A program made the position numbers and the translations under genes. A DNA stretch of 64,000 nt from Rahnella aceris (GTDB taxonomy: Bacteria > Pseudomonadota > Gammaproteobacteria > Enterobacterales > Enterobacteriaceae). Shown piece by piece: positions 48,044 to 57,336 of the stretch; the first letter of the stretch is position 1, and every line of letters starts with the position of its first letter. Location: contig NZ_JAADJV010000001.1 in assembly GCF_011684115.1 (NCBI RefSeq), positions 1,798,001-1,862,000 of the forward strand, read 5' to 3'. Below the pieces are notes generated by a model. It saw only the letters and a list, made by a program, of their open reading frames with translations, was not told the origin of the DNA and did no database searches.

Positions 48044-49309
48044 TCAGCGCCATCCTCTGGCTTTAATTCTCTCCAGCCGCTGCTGCAACTCTGCCACTGC
48101 GGTCGCCCCGTCGCTGTCGCCACGCAGCACGTTGTAAGTTGCGTTATAAATCGCTTTGGAGACCTGCGCGTACTGGCGTTTGGTCTGCGATGCAGGGCGA
48201 GGCCTGGCCAGCAGGAAGATCTCTTTAAACTCGGCGAGATAGGGTGCCTGCGCCAGGACGTCAGGATCGTCATACAGCGCGGTGCGCGACGGCGCCCTGC
48301 CCATCAGCGTCAGCCCTTTCTTCTGTGATTCGGCACTGCTGACAATTTTTAACAGCGCCAGCGCGGCTTTCGGATTTTTGGTGTAAGCGCTGATCGCCCA
48401 GTGCCAGCCGCCCATGGTGCTAACAGAGGTGCCGTCCTCGCTCCGGGGTAACGGAATGACGCCGACTTTGCCACGGATCGGGCTGCTGCGGTCTTGCGCC
48501 AGCGTGTAGGCATAAGGCCAGTTGCGCATAAACAGGGCATCACCGTTCTGGAAGACCGGACGGGACTCCTCTTCCATGTAACCTAATGCTCCCGGTGGAA
48601 CGATTTTCCCGATCCATGCCGCGGCCATATCCAGCGCCTGTGCGGCGCGTTGATTGTTGATGGTGATATTGCCGTTAGTATCAATAAAACTGCCGCCCTT
48701 CTGCGACTCCACCCACTCCAGCGCATTGCAGGTCAGCCCCTCATAGGCTTTGCCCTGAAACACCAGCCCCCAGAAGTTTTGATGTCCCGCTTCACGCTCA
48801 CCTTGTTGAACCAGCGTGGCAATACGCGTCAGCTCGCTCCAGGTCACAGGCGGCTTTTGGCCGTATTTCGCCAATAAATCTTTGCGATAAAACAGCGCGC
48901 CTGCATCCATGTAAGCGGGAATAGCTTTGACACGACCGTTAACGATGTCGTTTTGGAACGCGTTCGGAAAAAAATCATTGCGGATATCACTGACGCTATC
49001 TGTTAAATCCAGCAGATGTTTATCCAGCACACCGATCCAGACGGTGTCGGCCAGGAAGAGATCGATCGCGCCCGAATCTTTGGCGGCAAATATCTGTTGA
49101 AACAACGACAATTTTTCATTCGAGGCAGGTGGAAGATCGATAAATTCCAGCGTGTGGCCGGTCTGCGCTTCAAACTGCTGTTTAATGTCGTTACAGAACT
49201 GACGACTTTCCTTGCCAGGCGGACATTCCATACGCAGGGTGTCGGCATGAACCAGACTCGATGTCAGGGTCAGCGTGGCTGCAACCAGTCCCGGGATTAC
49301 TCGTCTCAT
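48044..49309 (-). CDS. palE: Sugar ABC transporter periplasmic binding protein (PalE)
   Basis: SBP family 1 protein of 421 aa with a signal peptide (MRRVIPGLVAATLTLTSSLVHA, cleavage after residue 22). MalE-like features include IDLFLADTVWIGVLDKHLLDLTD, AIPAYMDAGALFYRKDLL and GGWHWAISAYTKNPKAALALL. First gene of the minus-strand pal operon, divergent from palR, with a 21-bp palindrome about 90 bases upstream. Confidence 0.88.
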   Translation of the reverse strand: MRRVIPGLVAATLTLTSSLVHADTLRMECPPGKESRQFCNDIKQQFEAQTGHTLEFIDLPPASNEKLSLFQQIFAAKDSGAIDLFLADTVWIGVLDKHLLDLTDSVSDIRNDFFPNAFQNDIVNGRVKAIPAYMDAGALFYRKDLLAKYGQKPPVTWSELTRIATLVQQGEREAGHQNFWGLVFQGKAYEGLTCNALEWVESQKGGSFIDTNGNITINNQRAAQALDMAAAWIGKIVPPGALGYMEEESRPVFQNGDALFMRNWPYAYTLAQDRSSPIRGKVGVIPLPRSEDGTSVSTMGGWHWAISAYTKNPKAALALLKIVSSAESQKKGLTLMGRAPSRTALYDDPDVLAQAPYLAEFKEIFLLARPRPASQTKRQYAQVSKAIYNATYNVLRGDSDGATAVAELQQRLERIKARGWR

Positions 49310-49397
49310 GGCTTACTCTCAGGTCGTGGCGGGAATACCGTCATAGGAGGAAAATAGCGAAGCGGAGACATTGGTGGAAATTGATTTTCACTGCTAA

Positions 49398-49418
49398 GGT
49401 ATACAAATTATCTATACC
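49398..49418. promoter_or_regulatory. Candidate PalR operator between palE and palR
   Basis: GGTATA-N9-TATACC is a 21-bp inverted repeat containing a LysR-type ATA-N9-TAT core. It lies 89 bases upstream of the palE ATG and 14 bases before the palR start. A site of identical geometry precedes the IIB gene. Confidence 0.7.
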
Positions 49419-49431
49419 ACCTGGGAAATGT

Positions 49432-50367
49432 GTGATCTTGGATAAAATTCTGCGGCAGTTTATCGAAGTGGCGATGTTCAAAAATGTGAGTCATGCAGCA
49501 AACAAACTTTGCCTTAGTCAGCCGACACTTACGCATAATATGAAGAAGCTGGAGGAGAATCTGGGCGTGCAACTGCTTGTGCGCACCTCAACGGGCGTGA
49601 AAACGACCGAGTACGGCGATCTTTTGCTGGAGCAGGCGCAGATGATGCAGCGTATTTATGAAAATACGCTGAGTAAACTGGCGCTTATCAAAGCGCGTCA
49701 GGTGCAGAGTTTGCGGATGGGCACCGGGCATGCCTGGTGGCACATGTTTGTACGCGACAGTTTCAACACTTACCGCACGCTGCATCCCACGGTAAATATC
49801 CATATCGATCAGGGAAATCACCTGCGACTGATGGACTTACTGCTTGGCGGTGATATCGATCTCTTTATCGGGCATGAGATTCAGGGGCTGAATTCCAGGG
49901 CAGGCATCACCTTTGTGCCGCTGTTCAGCGTCACCGACAGCCTGTTTGTCCGACGCGGGCATCCGTTAGGCAACAACGTCATCGACCCCTTCCAGCTGCA
50001 AGACTATCCTTGCGTTGAACTGACGCCGGATGAAGGGCGTTTTCAACACATGGTCGAGGACATGCAACCCAAAAGGCTGGCGCGCAACCAGATGCATCTT
50101 GAAGATAGGGTGATCTGGTCAACTAACTCGATGATGGCGGCGATAGACATGGTCAATGATTCCGACGCCATCATGCTGAGTTATCCGACGTGCATGGCGG
50201 ACTACTTTGCGCGTTACGGCATTATACCGCTGCAAACCACGCAACAAAGCCCGCGCTATAACGTGGGCTTTTATATGATGCGGGAGAAGATGGATGCGGC
50301 GCACGTGGTGCAGATGCAGGCATTGATGCAAGAGCATCTGGCGCGGGTCAGCCACCTGCTGGTCTGA
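49432..50367 (+). CDS. palR: LysR-type regulator PalR
   Basis: 311-aa LysR regulator with an N-terminal winged HTH (ILRQFIEVAMFKNVSHAANKLCLSQPTLTHNMKKLEENLGVQLLVRTSTGVKTTEYG) and a C-terminal effector domain. I place the start at GTG 49432, preceded by GGGA; the longer ORF from 49261 runs into palE on the other strand and through the operator. It is divergent from the palEFGHKQZ operon, as in E. rhapontici, and is presumably its activator with the sugar as effector. Confidence 0.85.
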   Translation: MILDKILRQFIEVAMFKNVSHAANKLCLSQPTLTHNMKKLEENLGVQLLVRTSTGVKTTEYGDLLLEQAQMMQRIYENTLSKLALIKARQVQSLRMGTGHAWWHMFVRDSFNTYRTLHPTVNIHIDQGNHLRLMDLLLGGDIDLFIGHEIQGLNSRAGITFVPLFSVTDSLFVRRGHPLGNNVIDPFQLQDYPCVELTPDEGRFQHMVEDMQPKRLARNQMHLEDRVIWSTNSMMAAIDMVNDSDAIMLSYPTCMADYFARYGIIPLQTTQQSPRYNVGFYMMREKMDAAHVVQMQALMQEHLARVSHLLV

Positions 50368-50634
50368 CTATTTTTGAGTTAACGCCGTCAGCGCCTGATA
50401 CAGCGACCGGGTATTGCCCGGTCCGACCACCAGATGATACTCCGTGTCGCATTGTGGTGTTTCTACTTCAAGTACAGCCCGAATGGCCTCCGGTGCTTCT
50501 AATGCCTGCCTGTCGAGCAGGGAGGCATCGCGTACCTGCATCCGGATCCTACTGGCACAGTAGGTCATTTTAGTGAGGTTATCCGCGCCGCCAATTGAGT
50601 GAACAACTAACGCTGCCAGTTGTTGGGTTTCCAT
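50368..50634 (-). CDS. Stand-alone PTS glucose-type IIB domain protein
   Basis: An 88-aa protein consisting only of a glucose/sucrose-family EIIB domain: LAALVVHSIGGADNLTKMTYCASRIRMQVRD, where Cys26 is the phosphorylation site (usually followed by TRLR, here SRIR), and a C-terminal VVGPGNTRSLYQAL. No EIIC or EIIA is nearby. AGGAG lies 6 bases before the ATG. It is convergent with palR and has its own upstream palindrome matching the palE operator, so it is probably in the PalR regulon. It may act as a regulator or phosphate relay rather than in transport; this is inference. Confidence 0.82.
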   Translation of the reverse strand: METQQLAALVVHSIGGADNLTKMTYCASRIRMQVRDASLLDRQALEAPEAIRAVLEVETPQCDTEYHLVVGPGNTRSLYQALTALTQK

Positions 50635-50715
50635 ATTCTCTCCTGATAGCCCTTAATGTTTCCGCAGCAGCATAAGTCTGACGTTCAACAAAGTGAAATC
50701 GATTTATTCGCAAGC

Positions 50716-50736
50716 GATATAGACGTTGTCTATATC
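50716..50736. promoter_or_regulatory. Candidate PalR-type operator upstream of the IIB gene
   Basis: GATATAGAC-GTT-GTCTATATC is a perfect palindrome with 9-base arms. Written as GATATA-N9-TATATC it has the same 21-bp geometry as the palE-palR site. It lies 81 bases upstream of the IIB ATG, nearly the distance seen at palE. Confidence 0.65.
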
Positions 50737-50770
50737 TTTACGGCAGGGTCTCTGCCATTGAATACCTCAG

Positions 50771-50803
50771 GCATTTCCAGTTTTCCCTCCGCTCCGGGAC
50801 AAT
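50771..50803 (+). repeat. 33-bp imperfect direct repeat, right copy
   Basis: Begins GCATTTCCAGTTTTCCC and ends CCGGGACAAT; 29 of 33 positions match the left copy at 40123-40155. Confidence 0.7.
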
Positions 50804-50842
50804 CATCCCCTCCCGGATGGGGGTTTAACGCTGACAATCAAT

Positions 50843-50867
50843 AAGCGCGACGTAACGCCGCGCTTTG
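50843..50867 (-). terminator. Stem-loop after the dgo operon
   Basis: On the minus strand AAGCGCG and CGCGCTT form a 7-bp stem about 30 bases after the dehydrogenase stop, with a modest T content downstream. Confidence 0.5.
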
Positions 50868-50896
50868 ATTTACATGCAGAATACGTTTTCACTCGC

Positions 50897-51847
50897 TTAC
50901 TGCGGAACAGGTGTCACCAACGGCTCGCCAGCAAAATAGGCGTTGACATTTTCCAGCACCAGACGCGACATCTCTTTGCGCGTCGCCCAGGTAGCACTGG
51001 CCATATGCGGTGTGACCACCACATTTGCCCGGTGTAACAATGCGTGCGGAACGTGCGGTTCGTCGGTGAAAACATCAAGACCGGCTCCCCCGAGTGTCCC
51101 CTCTTCGATGGCTTCAGTCAGCGCCCGCTCATCGACTACCGAACCACGGGAAATATTGATCAGAATGCCTTCCGCGCCCAGAGCATTCAATACATCGCGG
51201 TTAACGAGGCCGCGGGTTTCGGCACCTCCGTTGGTACAGACCACCAGAAAATCACTCGCCCCGGCCAGCGATAGCAATGTTGCATGGAAGGTGTAATCCG
51301 TGTCGGCAAGTGCAGCGCGATCCGTATAGGCGATCGACATATTAAATGCCGCAGCGCGTTTGGCGATAGCACGCCCAATACGCCCCATGCCAATAATGCC
51401 TAACCGCGCCCCTGAGACTTTACGGGTCCAGGGATAACCGCCCTTCTGCCATGCTCCCTGTTCGATAAAGCGTTGTGCTGCGGGGATCTGGCGTGACGTT
51501 GCCAGTATCAACCCCATGGCCAGGTCGGCGACGTCATCCGTCAATACGCCGGGGGTATGGGTCACAGCGATCTCACGTTCTCTTGCTGCGGCAACATCAA
51601 TACCGTCATAGCCAACACCAAAGTCGCTGATGAGTTCAAGGTTAGGTAGCCGTCCCATAAATTCGCGACTGACCACGGCTTCGCCGTTAGTGAGTACTAC
51701 ACGAAACTCGGCGGCTAACCGGTCAAACTCCCCGGCGGCCATGTCGTTGTATTCATACACATCGTATAGCGCGTTCAGTTGTGCATTCAACTGATCTGGC
51801 AGCGATGCCTGCTTCAATATTTTCTGTTTAACCGCGATATTCTTCAT
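50897..51847 (-). CDS. D-2-hydroxyacid dehydrogenase
   Basis: NAD(P)-dependent D-isomer-specific 2-hydroxyacid dehydrogenase (316 aa). The Rossmann motif is LGIIGMGRIGRAIAKR; the catalytic Arg is in NISRGSVVDE and the Glu/His pair in DVFTDEP and TPHMASAT. It resembles the glyoxylate/hydroxypyruvate reductase group. It follows the transporter by 9 bases and closes the dgo unit; it is not part of the E. coli dgo operon. A role in handling a 2-keto acid side product is inference. AAGGT precedes the ATG. Confidence 0.87.
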   Translation of the reverse strand: MKNIAVKQKILKQASLPDQLNAQLNALYDVYEYNDMAAGEFDRLAAEFRVVLTNGEAVVSREFMGRLPNLELISDFGVGYDGIDVAAAREREIAVTHTPGVLTDDVADLAMGLILATSRQIPAAQRFIEQGAWQKGGYPWTRKVSGARLGIIGMGRIGRAIAKRAAAFNMSIAYTDRAALADTDYTFHATLLSLAGASDFLVVCTNGGAETRGLVNRDVLNALGAEGILINISRGSVVDERALTEAIEEGTLGGAGLDVFTDEPHVPHALLHRANVVVTPHMASATWATRKEMSRLVLENVNAYFAGEPLVTPVPQ

Positions 51848-51856
51848 AACGAGACC

Positions 51857-53173
51857 TTAGTGTTGCGATAATGATGAGGCTGACGATTTTGTCGCTATTA
51901 CTTTAGCCGGACGGCCGACATAGATACCGACGATGCCGCCGATAACCAGTGCCGTAGCAATGATCAATAAGCCATAATGGAAACTGCCGGTGACATCCTT
52001 TATTTTTCCCAGCAATGGCGGCAATCCCAGACCGGCAAAGTTGGCAATGGCATTAATGAAAGCAATAGAAGCCGCCGCAGCAACACCCGCTAATTTTTCG
52101 GTCGTTACCGCCCAGAATATCGGGGTAAGCGCGAAGTTAAAGCCTACAGTCAATACCAGCATAATATAGGCAATAAAGAGGTTACTGGTATATATCGAAG
52201 CAGCCAGCAGTAAGCCGGAAATAATTAACGGCACCCCCAGATGCAGCGAACGCTCTTTGGTGAGATCCGAATGACGTCCATTCACGTACATAAATATCGC
52301 GGCAAAGGCAAAAGGAATGGCCGACAAAACGCTAATAACGAAATTACTCTGTTCTGTAGCCACACTTTTAATAATGAGCGGCAGGAAGAGTGTAATACCA
52401 ATTGAGCAAAATGCTTGCAGGAACCACACCAGACTCAACATCAATACCACTTTATTCCTGAGCGCACTGGCCCATGAATGATGTTTCCCTACTTCTACGT
52501 CACCATTCTCTTGTTGTAACCGGGTGTTCAGCCATTTTTTCTCGTCCGCACTCAACCAGGTGGCATGATTTGGCGTATCCGGCAGACGTAACAGTACCAG
52601 ACAGCCGAGAATGATGGCCGGGATGCCTTCCATCGCAAACAGCCAGCGCCAGCCCGCGATATCAGCAATGCCGTGCATATTGAGAATACTGCCGGAAATC
52701 GGTAATCCAATCACTGACGCCAGCACCGATCCCATATAGAAGAACGACATGGCACGGGCGCGGTTGCTCTTGGGAAACCAGCAGGAGATATAGTAGATAA
52801 TCCCCGGTGTAAACCCGGCTTCTGCCATACCCAGCAAAAAGCGCATCACGTACAGTTGTGTCGGCGTATGGACCAGTGACATCCCGGCGCTGACAACCCC
52901 CCAGGTAATCATGATGCGCGCAATCCAGATGCGTGCACCAACCCGCGTCATAATGACGTTACTGGGTATTTCAAAAATAATGTAGGAGATATAGAACATA
53001 CCGACACCCAAGCCATACATACTGGCAGACAGGCCTAAATCGGCATTCATTTGCAGTGCCGCAACGGATATATTGGTTTTATCCAGATTGGCAACAAAGT
53101 AGCAAATAATAATAAAAGGTATTATTTTTGCGTTTAATTTTTTTAGTGTTGTAGAGCACAGATCGATGTTCAT
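51857..53173 (-). CDS. MFS transporter, anion:cation symporter (ACS) family
   Basis: Twelve-helix sugar-acid transporter of 438 aa. Helix 1 motif NLDKTNISVAALQMNADLGLSASMYGLG and the loop 2-3 segment NVIMTRVGARIWIARIM place it in the ACS family. The start is ATG 53173 (MNIDLCSTTLKKL) with AAGGTG upstream. In E. coli this position is filled by DgoT, but this sequence looks closer to the tartrate/phthalate/HpaX-like branch than to DgoT. D-galactonate import is inferred from context. Confidence 0.85.
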   Translation of the reverse strand: MNIDLCSTTLKKLNAKIIPFIIICYFVANLDKTNISVAALQMNADLGLSASMYGLGVGMFYISYIIFEIPSNVIMTRVGARIWIARIMITWGVVSAGMSLVHTPTQLYVMRFLLGMAEAGFTPGIIYYISCWFPKSNRARAMSFFYMGSVLASVIGLPISGSILNMHGIADIAGWRWLFAMEGIPAIILGCLVLLRLPDTPNHATWLSADEKKWLNTRLQQENGDVEVGKHHSWASALRNKVVLMLSLVWFLQAFCSIGITLFLPLIIKSVATEQSNFVISVLSAIPFAFAAIFMYVNGRHSDLTKERSLHLGVPLIISGLLLAASIYTSNLFIAYIMLVLTVGFNFALTPIFWAVTTEKLAGVAAAASIAFINAIANFAGLGLPPLLGKIKDVTGSFHYGLLIIATALVIGGIVGIYVGRPAKVIATKSSASSLSQH

Positions 53174-53335
53174 TATTATCACCTTAATGAGTCTGTCCCT
53201 GGTGTCAGGGCATAAGATGTCCATTCCACGTAATGTGGATTAAAAAACAAATACGGATATATCGATATTATTATTAATTGCTTTATTGATATAGTTTTAC
53301 CTGATACTTCTGTGACTTAAAATATATAGAGCAGG

Positions 53336-54484
53336 TTACCATTCGGCGACAGCGCCATCTTCATAACGCCAAATTGGATTGCGCCAGTCAGGGGCATTCT
53401 TACTGCGCCCAATCACCAACTCCTCATTAATTTCAACGCCCAGCCCGGGTTTATTCAGCGGGTAGAAATAACCATCCGTCATGGTAAAATCTTCTTTATT
53501 AATGACATAATCCAATAATTCGGCTCCCTTATTATAATGGATACCCATACTCTGCTCCTGGAATACCGCATTACGCGCCACAAAATCCAGATGCAGGCAA
53601 GAAGCCAGTGCGATCGGCCCCAACGGACAATGCGGTGCCAGCGAAATATCGTAAGACTCTGCCATCGCCGCAATTTTGAAGCATTCCGTGATCCCACCTG
53701 CGTGCGACAAATCCGGCTGGATAATGGCTAAACCACCGTCGGCCAATACACGTTTGAACTCAAAGCGCGAGAACATGCGTTCACCGGCAGCAATGGGAAT
53801 ATGTGTCTGAGCAGCCAGACGAGGATAGTATTCTGCCTGTTCGGCCAGTACCGGTTCTTCGATAAATAGCGGACGGTAAGGTTCGAGCTCTTTGATCAGA
53901 ATCTTCGCCATAGGTGCATTGACGCGGCCATGGAAGTCGAGTCCGAACTCAATGCTGTTACCGAATGCTTCACGTATTTGCGCCACGACGGCGACGGCAT
54001 CGTCAACTTTACGTGAATTGTCTATCATGCCCATTTCTTCGCAGCCATTGAGTTTAAAGGTATCAAAACCAATACCTTTCAACTTTTTAATGCCTTCAAT
54101 CACATCCGCCGGGCGGTCGCCGCCAACCCAACTGTAGGCTTTGATCTTATCGCGAACCAGACCACCGAGCAGTTGATAGACAGGAACGCCCAGGGCTTTG
54201 CCCTTAATGTCCCACAGTGCCTGATCGATGCCGGAAATCGCGCTCATCAGAATCGGACCACCGCGATAAAATCCACCGCGATAGAGGGTCTGCCAAATGT
54301 CATTGATGCGCGCCGGATCCTGTCCGATCACATATTCAGACAGCTCATGCACAGCAGCCTCCACACTGCGGGCACGGCCTTCAACAACCGGCTCTCCCCA
54401 ACCGACAATGCCTTCATCAGTTTCTATTTTCAGGAACATCCAGCGCGGCGGCAGCCGGTAGGTGGTTAGTTTGGTCACTTTCAT
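53336..54484 (-). CDS. dgoD: D-galactonate dehydratase
   Basis: Enolase-superfamily enzyme of 382 aa, identical in length and very close in sequence to E. coli DgoD. It converts D-galactonate to 2-dehydro-3-deoxy-D-galactonate. Metal ligands lie in GLDFHG (Asp, with the adjacent catalytic His), FIEEPV and AAGERM; the second base His is in LAPHCPLG. Starts [15 protein letters not shown]. Overlaps dgoA by four bases (ATGA). A 162-base gap to the transporter suggests a possible internal promoter. Confidence 0.96.
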   Translation of the reverse strand: MKVTKLTTYRLPPRWMFLKIETDEGIVGWGEPVVEGRARSVEAAVHELSEYVIGQDPARINDIWQTLYRGGFYRGGPILMSAISGIDQALWDIKGKALGVPVYQLLGGLVRDKIKAYSWVGGDRPADVIEGIKKLKGIGFDTFKLNGCEEMGMIDNSRKVDDAVAVVAQIREAFGNSIEFGLDFHGRVNAPMAKILIKELEPYRPLFIEEPVLAEQAEYYPRLAAQTHIPIAAGERMFSRFEFKRVLADGGLAIIQPDLSHAGGITECFKIAAMAESYDISLAPHCPLGPIALASCLHLDFVARNAVFQEQSMGIHYNKGAELLDYVINKEDFTMTDGYFYPLNKPGLGVEINEELVIGRSKNAPDWRNPIWRYEDGAVAEW

Positions 54485-55098
54485 CGGGTTGATTCCTTAT
54501 AAGCTTTAACAAAGGCGTTAGCTTGTTGTGTCGTACGTTCAACAGACTGTCCGGCACGGTAGAGATCACTTCCCAGCCCTGCACCGATACAACCGGCATT
54601 AAGATAGAGATGTAAATTTTCAGGAGTGATACCCCCCACGGCAAAGACCGGAATTTCTGGCGGTAGCACCGCTTTCAACGCTTTGATGTAATCCGGTCCA
54701 AAGGCGTTGGAAGGGAAGATTTTCAGCGCCTGAGCGCCCGCATCCAGCGCATTGAAGGCTTCCGTCGCGGTCGCGCAACCAGAGCAGACGGTCATGCCAT
54801 ACCCCACAGCCCGGCGAATCACTTCCGCCTGAATATTAGGGGTGACCACCAGACGGCTGCCCATCGCATTCAGTTCATCAACTTGCGCAGGTTGTAAAAC
54901 CGTCCCGGCACCAATCAGCGCCCGATGCCCGAACTCTTTCACCGTTTCACAGATGCTGCGCTGCCAGTCAGGCGAGTTGAGTGGGATCTCCACGGCATCA
55001 AAACCTGCCTCCAGCAATGCTGTCACATGCGCCTGAACGTCTTGTGGCGTGATACCGCGCAGAATGGCGATTAACGGAAGTTCAGTATTCCAACTCAT
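54481..55098 (-). CDS. dgoA: 2-Dehydro-3-deoxy-6-phosphogalactonate aldolase
   Basis: Class I KDPGal aldolase of 205 aa, splitting the phosphorylated intermediate to pyruvate and D-glyceraldehyde-3-phosphate. KDPG-aldolase fold features: [24 protein letters not shown] with the Glu base, GAGTVL, and the Schiff-base lysine in [18 protein letters not shown]. Overlaps dgoK by 17 bases; AAGGAG lies 9 bases before the ATG. Confidence 0.94.
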   Translation of the reverse strand: MSWNTELPLIAILRGITPQDVQAHVTALLEAGFDAVEIPLNSPDWQRSICETVKEFGHRALIGAGTVLQPAQVDELNAMGSRLVVTPNIQAEVIRRAVGYGMTVCSGCATATEAFNALDAGAQALKIFPSNAFGPDYIKALKAVLPPEIPVFAVGGITPENLHLYLNAGCIGAGLGSDLYRAGQSVERTTQQANAFVKAYKESTR

Positions 55099-55978
55099 TG
55101 ATAATACTCCTTATACCTGCCTGGAAAGCGCGGTCGCCTTCCAGCGTTTGCCAGGTCAGTCCGGCAAACTTCAATGCCTGCTGGTAACGTGCGGTCAGTT
55201 TGGGACTCCCAATTAAGGTAATGGGCTGATCGCCAGTGATGCCGTATTGCCGCTGCATTTGCGACACTTCATTGCCGATCAACAACCCCGACAGCCATTC
55301 ACTGACGGCGCTTTTATCTAATTGCCCTAACACATGCGCCGCGCGGGTCTCAAAAAGACTGCGAATAATGTTGGTTTCTTTGAAACCACTCTCCAGCCCC
55401 TGCTGGAATACCGCCGGATTTGCCTGTTGCCCGGTCAGCCCGATACCAATCAGCGAATGGTGTATCAGCAAATGGTGGAGTTCGCCGGTCATGACGGTAC
55501 GGAAATCAACAATCTCGCTACCGTCCATCTGTACCCATTTACTGTGCGTTCCCGGCATCAGATAAAGCGAAGCCGGACATTCTGTATAAGCACCGATTAA
55601 CTGTGTTTCTTCACCGCGAATGACATTGCAATTACCCTCGCTGACCACACTCAGACCGGGAATAATCCACGCGTTGAACGGTGTGGCCTGCTCCACCCGC
55701 GTTAACTGTCTGGAGAAATCAGTCAGCCGCGTCGGGCAAGGCAGATACGGTACCGTCATCCATCCTGCGTTGCTGCCAACCATTCCCGCCATCAGAACCG
55801 GTACCTGATGAGCTTGCCATGGTAAAAGTGTGTCGCGGAAAACCTGTTCAGGAGTACGGCCATTGAGCCGGGTAACCCCCGCTTCTGACTCCAGGTGATC
55901 GGTACATTCACCGTTCAGGTAGAGCCAGGCGCGCAAGTTGGTCGAACCCCAGTCAATGGCGATATAACTTTCTCTCAT
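55082..55978 (-). CDS. dgoK: 2-Dehydro-3-deoxygalactonokinase
   Basis: Phosphorylates 2-dehydro-3-deoxy-D-galactonate. The 298-aa protein begins IAIDWGSTNLRAWL (phosphate-binding loop of the DgoK/ASKHA fold) and includes MAGMVGSNAGW and MPGTHSKWVQ. Overlaps dgoR by four bases and dgoA by 17, indicating tight coupling. Confidence 0.94.
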   Translation of the reverse strand: MRESYIAIDWGSTNLRAWLYLNGECTDHLESEAGVTRLNGRTPEQVFRDTLLPWQAHQVPVLMAGMVGSNAGWMTVPYLPCPTRLTDFSRQLTRVEQATPFNAWIIPGLSVVSEGNCNVIRGEETQLIGAYTECPASLYLMPGTHSKWVQMDGSEIVDFRTVMTGELHHLLIHHSLIGIGLTGQQANPAVFQQGLESGFKETNIIRSLFETRAAHVLGQLDKSAVSEWLSGLLIGNEVSQMQRQYGITGDQPITLIGSPKLTARYQQALKFAGLTWQTLEGDRAFQAGIRSIINELEY

Positions 55979-56673
55979 GTAATATCCTTCAGCCTTTTGG
56001 TCGAGCTGGCGATCATTGTCAGTGCCGCCTGTTCTGCTGCATCTGCGTTCTGATGCCGTATCGCATCGTACAGATCCTGATGCTCCTTCAATGTGCGCGG
56101 CATGTTGGCTTCATCGGCCATATAGGTCCGTTCAAATACGGCACGCTGTAAGGAACTTATCGCCACACTGAGTTGTTGCAGCACCGGGTTATGCACCGAC
56201 GCCAGTACCGCTTCGTGAAAACGGATATCAGCCTCATTGAAGGCGTCACGATTTTGGTGATCGGCGATCATATCGTTAAGCGCTTTTTCAATAACCGCTA
56301 ATTCGCTGGAGGTCGCCCTTTCCGCAGCCCAGCGGGCAATGACCGGTTCAACCAGATTACGCACCTCGCTCATCGCCGGGATCAGCCGCGGGTCATAATC
56401 ATTCGCCAACGACCACTGCAAAACATCGGTATCCAGATAATTCCACTGGTTGCGTAAAGCCACAAAAGCACCGCGATAACGCTTTATCTCCACCAGCCGC
56501 TTCGACATCAACGAGCGAAGCACTTCACGAATGATGTTCCGTGACGTCTGGAACTCTTCGCACAACTCCGTTTCCGCTGGCAGCGCAGACCCCGGGGCAT
56601 ATTTGCCACTGACGATTTGCTGCCCTATCTCGAGAATAATGCGATCGGTTTTGCTCAACTCCTGGCTACTCAT
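55975..56673 (-). CDS. dgoR: DgoR, GntR/FadR-type repressor
   Basis: 232-aa GntR-family regulator with an N-terminal winged HTH (SALPAETELCEEFQTSRNIIREVLRSLMSKRLVE) and an FCD effector domain with the metal/ligand segment DADIRFHEAVLASVHNPVL. It represses the dgo genes and is released by D-galactonate in E. coli. First gene of the operon; GGAG precedes the ATG. Two matching boxes lie upstream. Confidence 0.93.
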   Translation of the reverse strand: MSSQELSKTDRIILEIGQQIVSGKYAPGSALPAETELCEEFQTSRNIIREVLRSLMSKRLVEIKRYRGAFVALRNQWNYLDTDVLQWSLANDYDPRLIPAMSEVRNLVEPVIARWAAERATSSELAVIEKALNDMIADHQNRDAFNEADIRFHEAVLASVHNPVLQQLSVAISSLQRAVFERTYMADEANMPRTLKEHQDLYDAIRHQNADAAEQAALTMIASSTKRLKDIT

Positions 56674-56788
56674 AGATGCTCCACAAAAGACTAAAAGGAA
56701 AAGTTGCCGGGTACTTTACCTGTATCGAGCCTATGCGTCGCAAGATCACCGCACAATTCACAATTATTGTTCTTAACCTTGATGAAAA

Positions 56789-56820
56789 TTGTAGTACAAA
56801 GCATTAATCATGTACTGCAA
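56789..56820. promoter_or_regulatory. Two DgoR boxes
   Basis: TTGTAGTACAA (56789-56799) is a perfect 11-bp palindrome. ATGTACTGCAA (56810-56820) matches it at 9 of 11 positions on the opposite strand; centres are 21 bp apart (two helical turns). As I recall, the reported E. coli DgoR half-site pattern is TTGTA(G/C)TACA(A/T). They lie 116-147 bases before the dgoR ATG, in a 310-base stretch (56674-56983) otherwise without genes. Confidence 0.75.
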
Positions 56821-56983
56821 TGTAGATCACAAAACGGTCGATACCTTGCGATTTTGCTGAACAGCAGGGGTTAGCACGAAGATCGTTTTCGTTTGGCGAA
56901 AATCCAACAAGATGAGAATCTTTTATCGCTTTCTGGCCTGAGTTCGCTGGCCAGATGGGCTGAGAGAAATGCGTCGAATTGAA

Positions 56984-57205
56984 TTAAACAGGCTGGATGA
57001 TGCCATCAGTCTCTTTTAGGCATACAGCGAACTGGCCGGTATCACGGGCTCTCCTGTCAACCCCTCCTATTGCATCTTCCAGTGAATTGAGTTTCTCGTC
57101 CTGAAAACAAGGTGTGCGGGGTGAAGACAGGTAATCGAAAAGTGCCGATGCGTCTTTCTGTTTGAATGCGCGAATAATGAGTCGCGGTGTGGTAGTTAAA
57201 ATCAT
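56984..57205 (-). pseudogene. Truncated GNAT acetyltransferase
   Basis: Encodes only the N-terminal part of a RimJ/RimL-type acetyltransferase: LTTTPRLIIRAFKQKDASALFDYLSSPRT, ending DARDTGQFAVCLKETDGIIQPV-like at a stop where the fold should continue with the acetyl-CoA site. No continuation is found in other frames downstream. I read it as a gene remnant. Confidence 0.6.
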
Positions 57206-57336
57206 TAAGACCACATATTATCTGGCAGGTGTTTATGCATTCTGAAAAGGCGGGCAACTGGTAAATCCAGGTTGTCCGAGCTAACCTCACTGGCTACTCA
57301 GGCATTGGGTCTGTCACTTTTGAAAGGGCATAGGGA

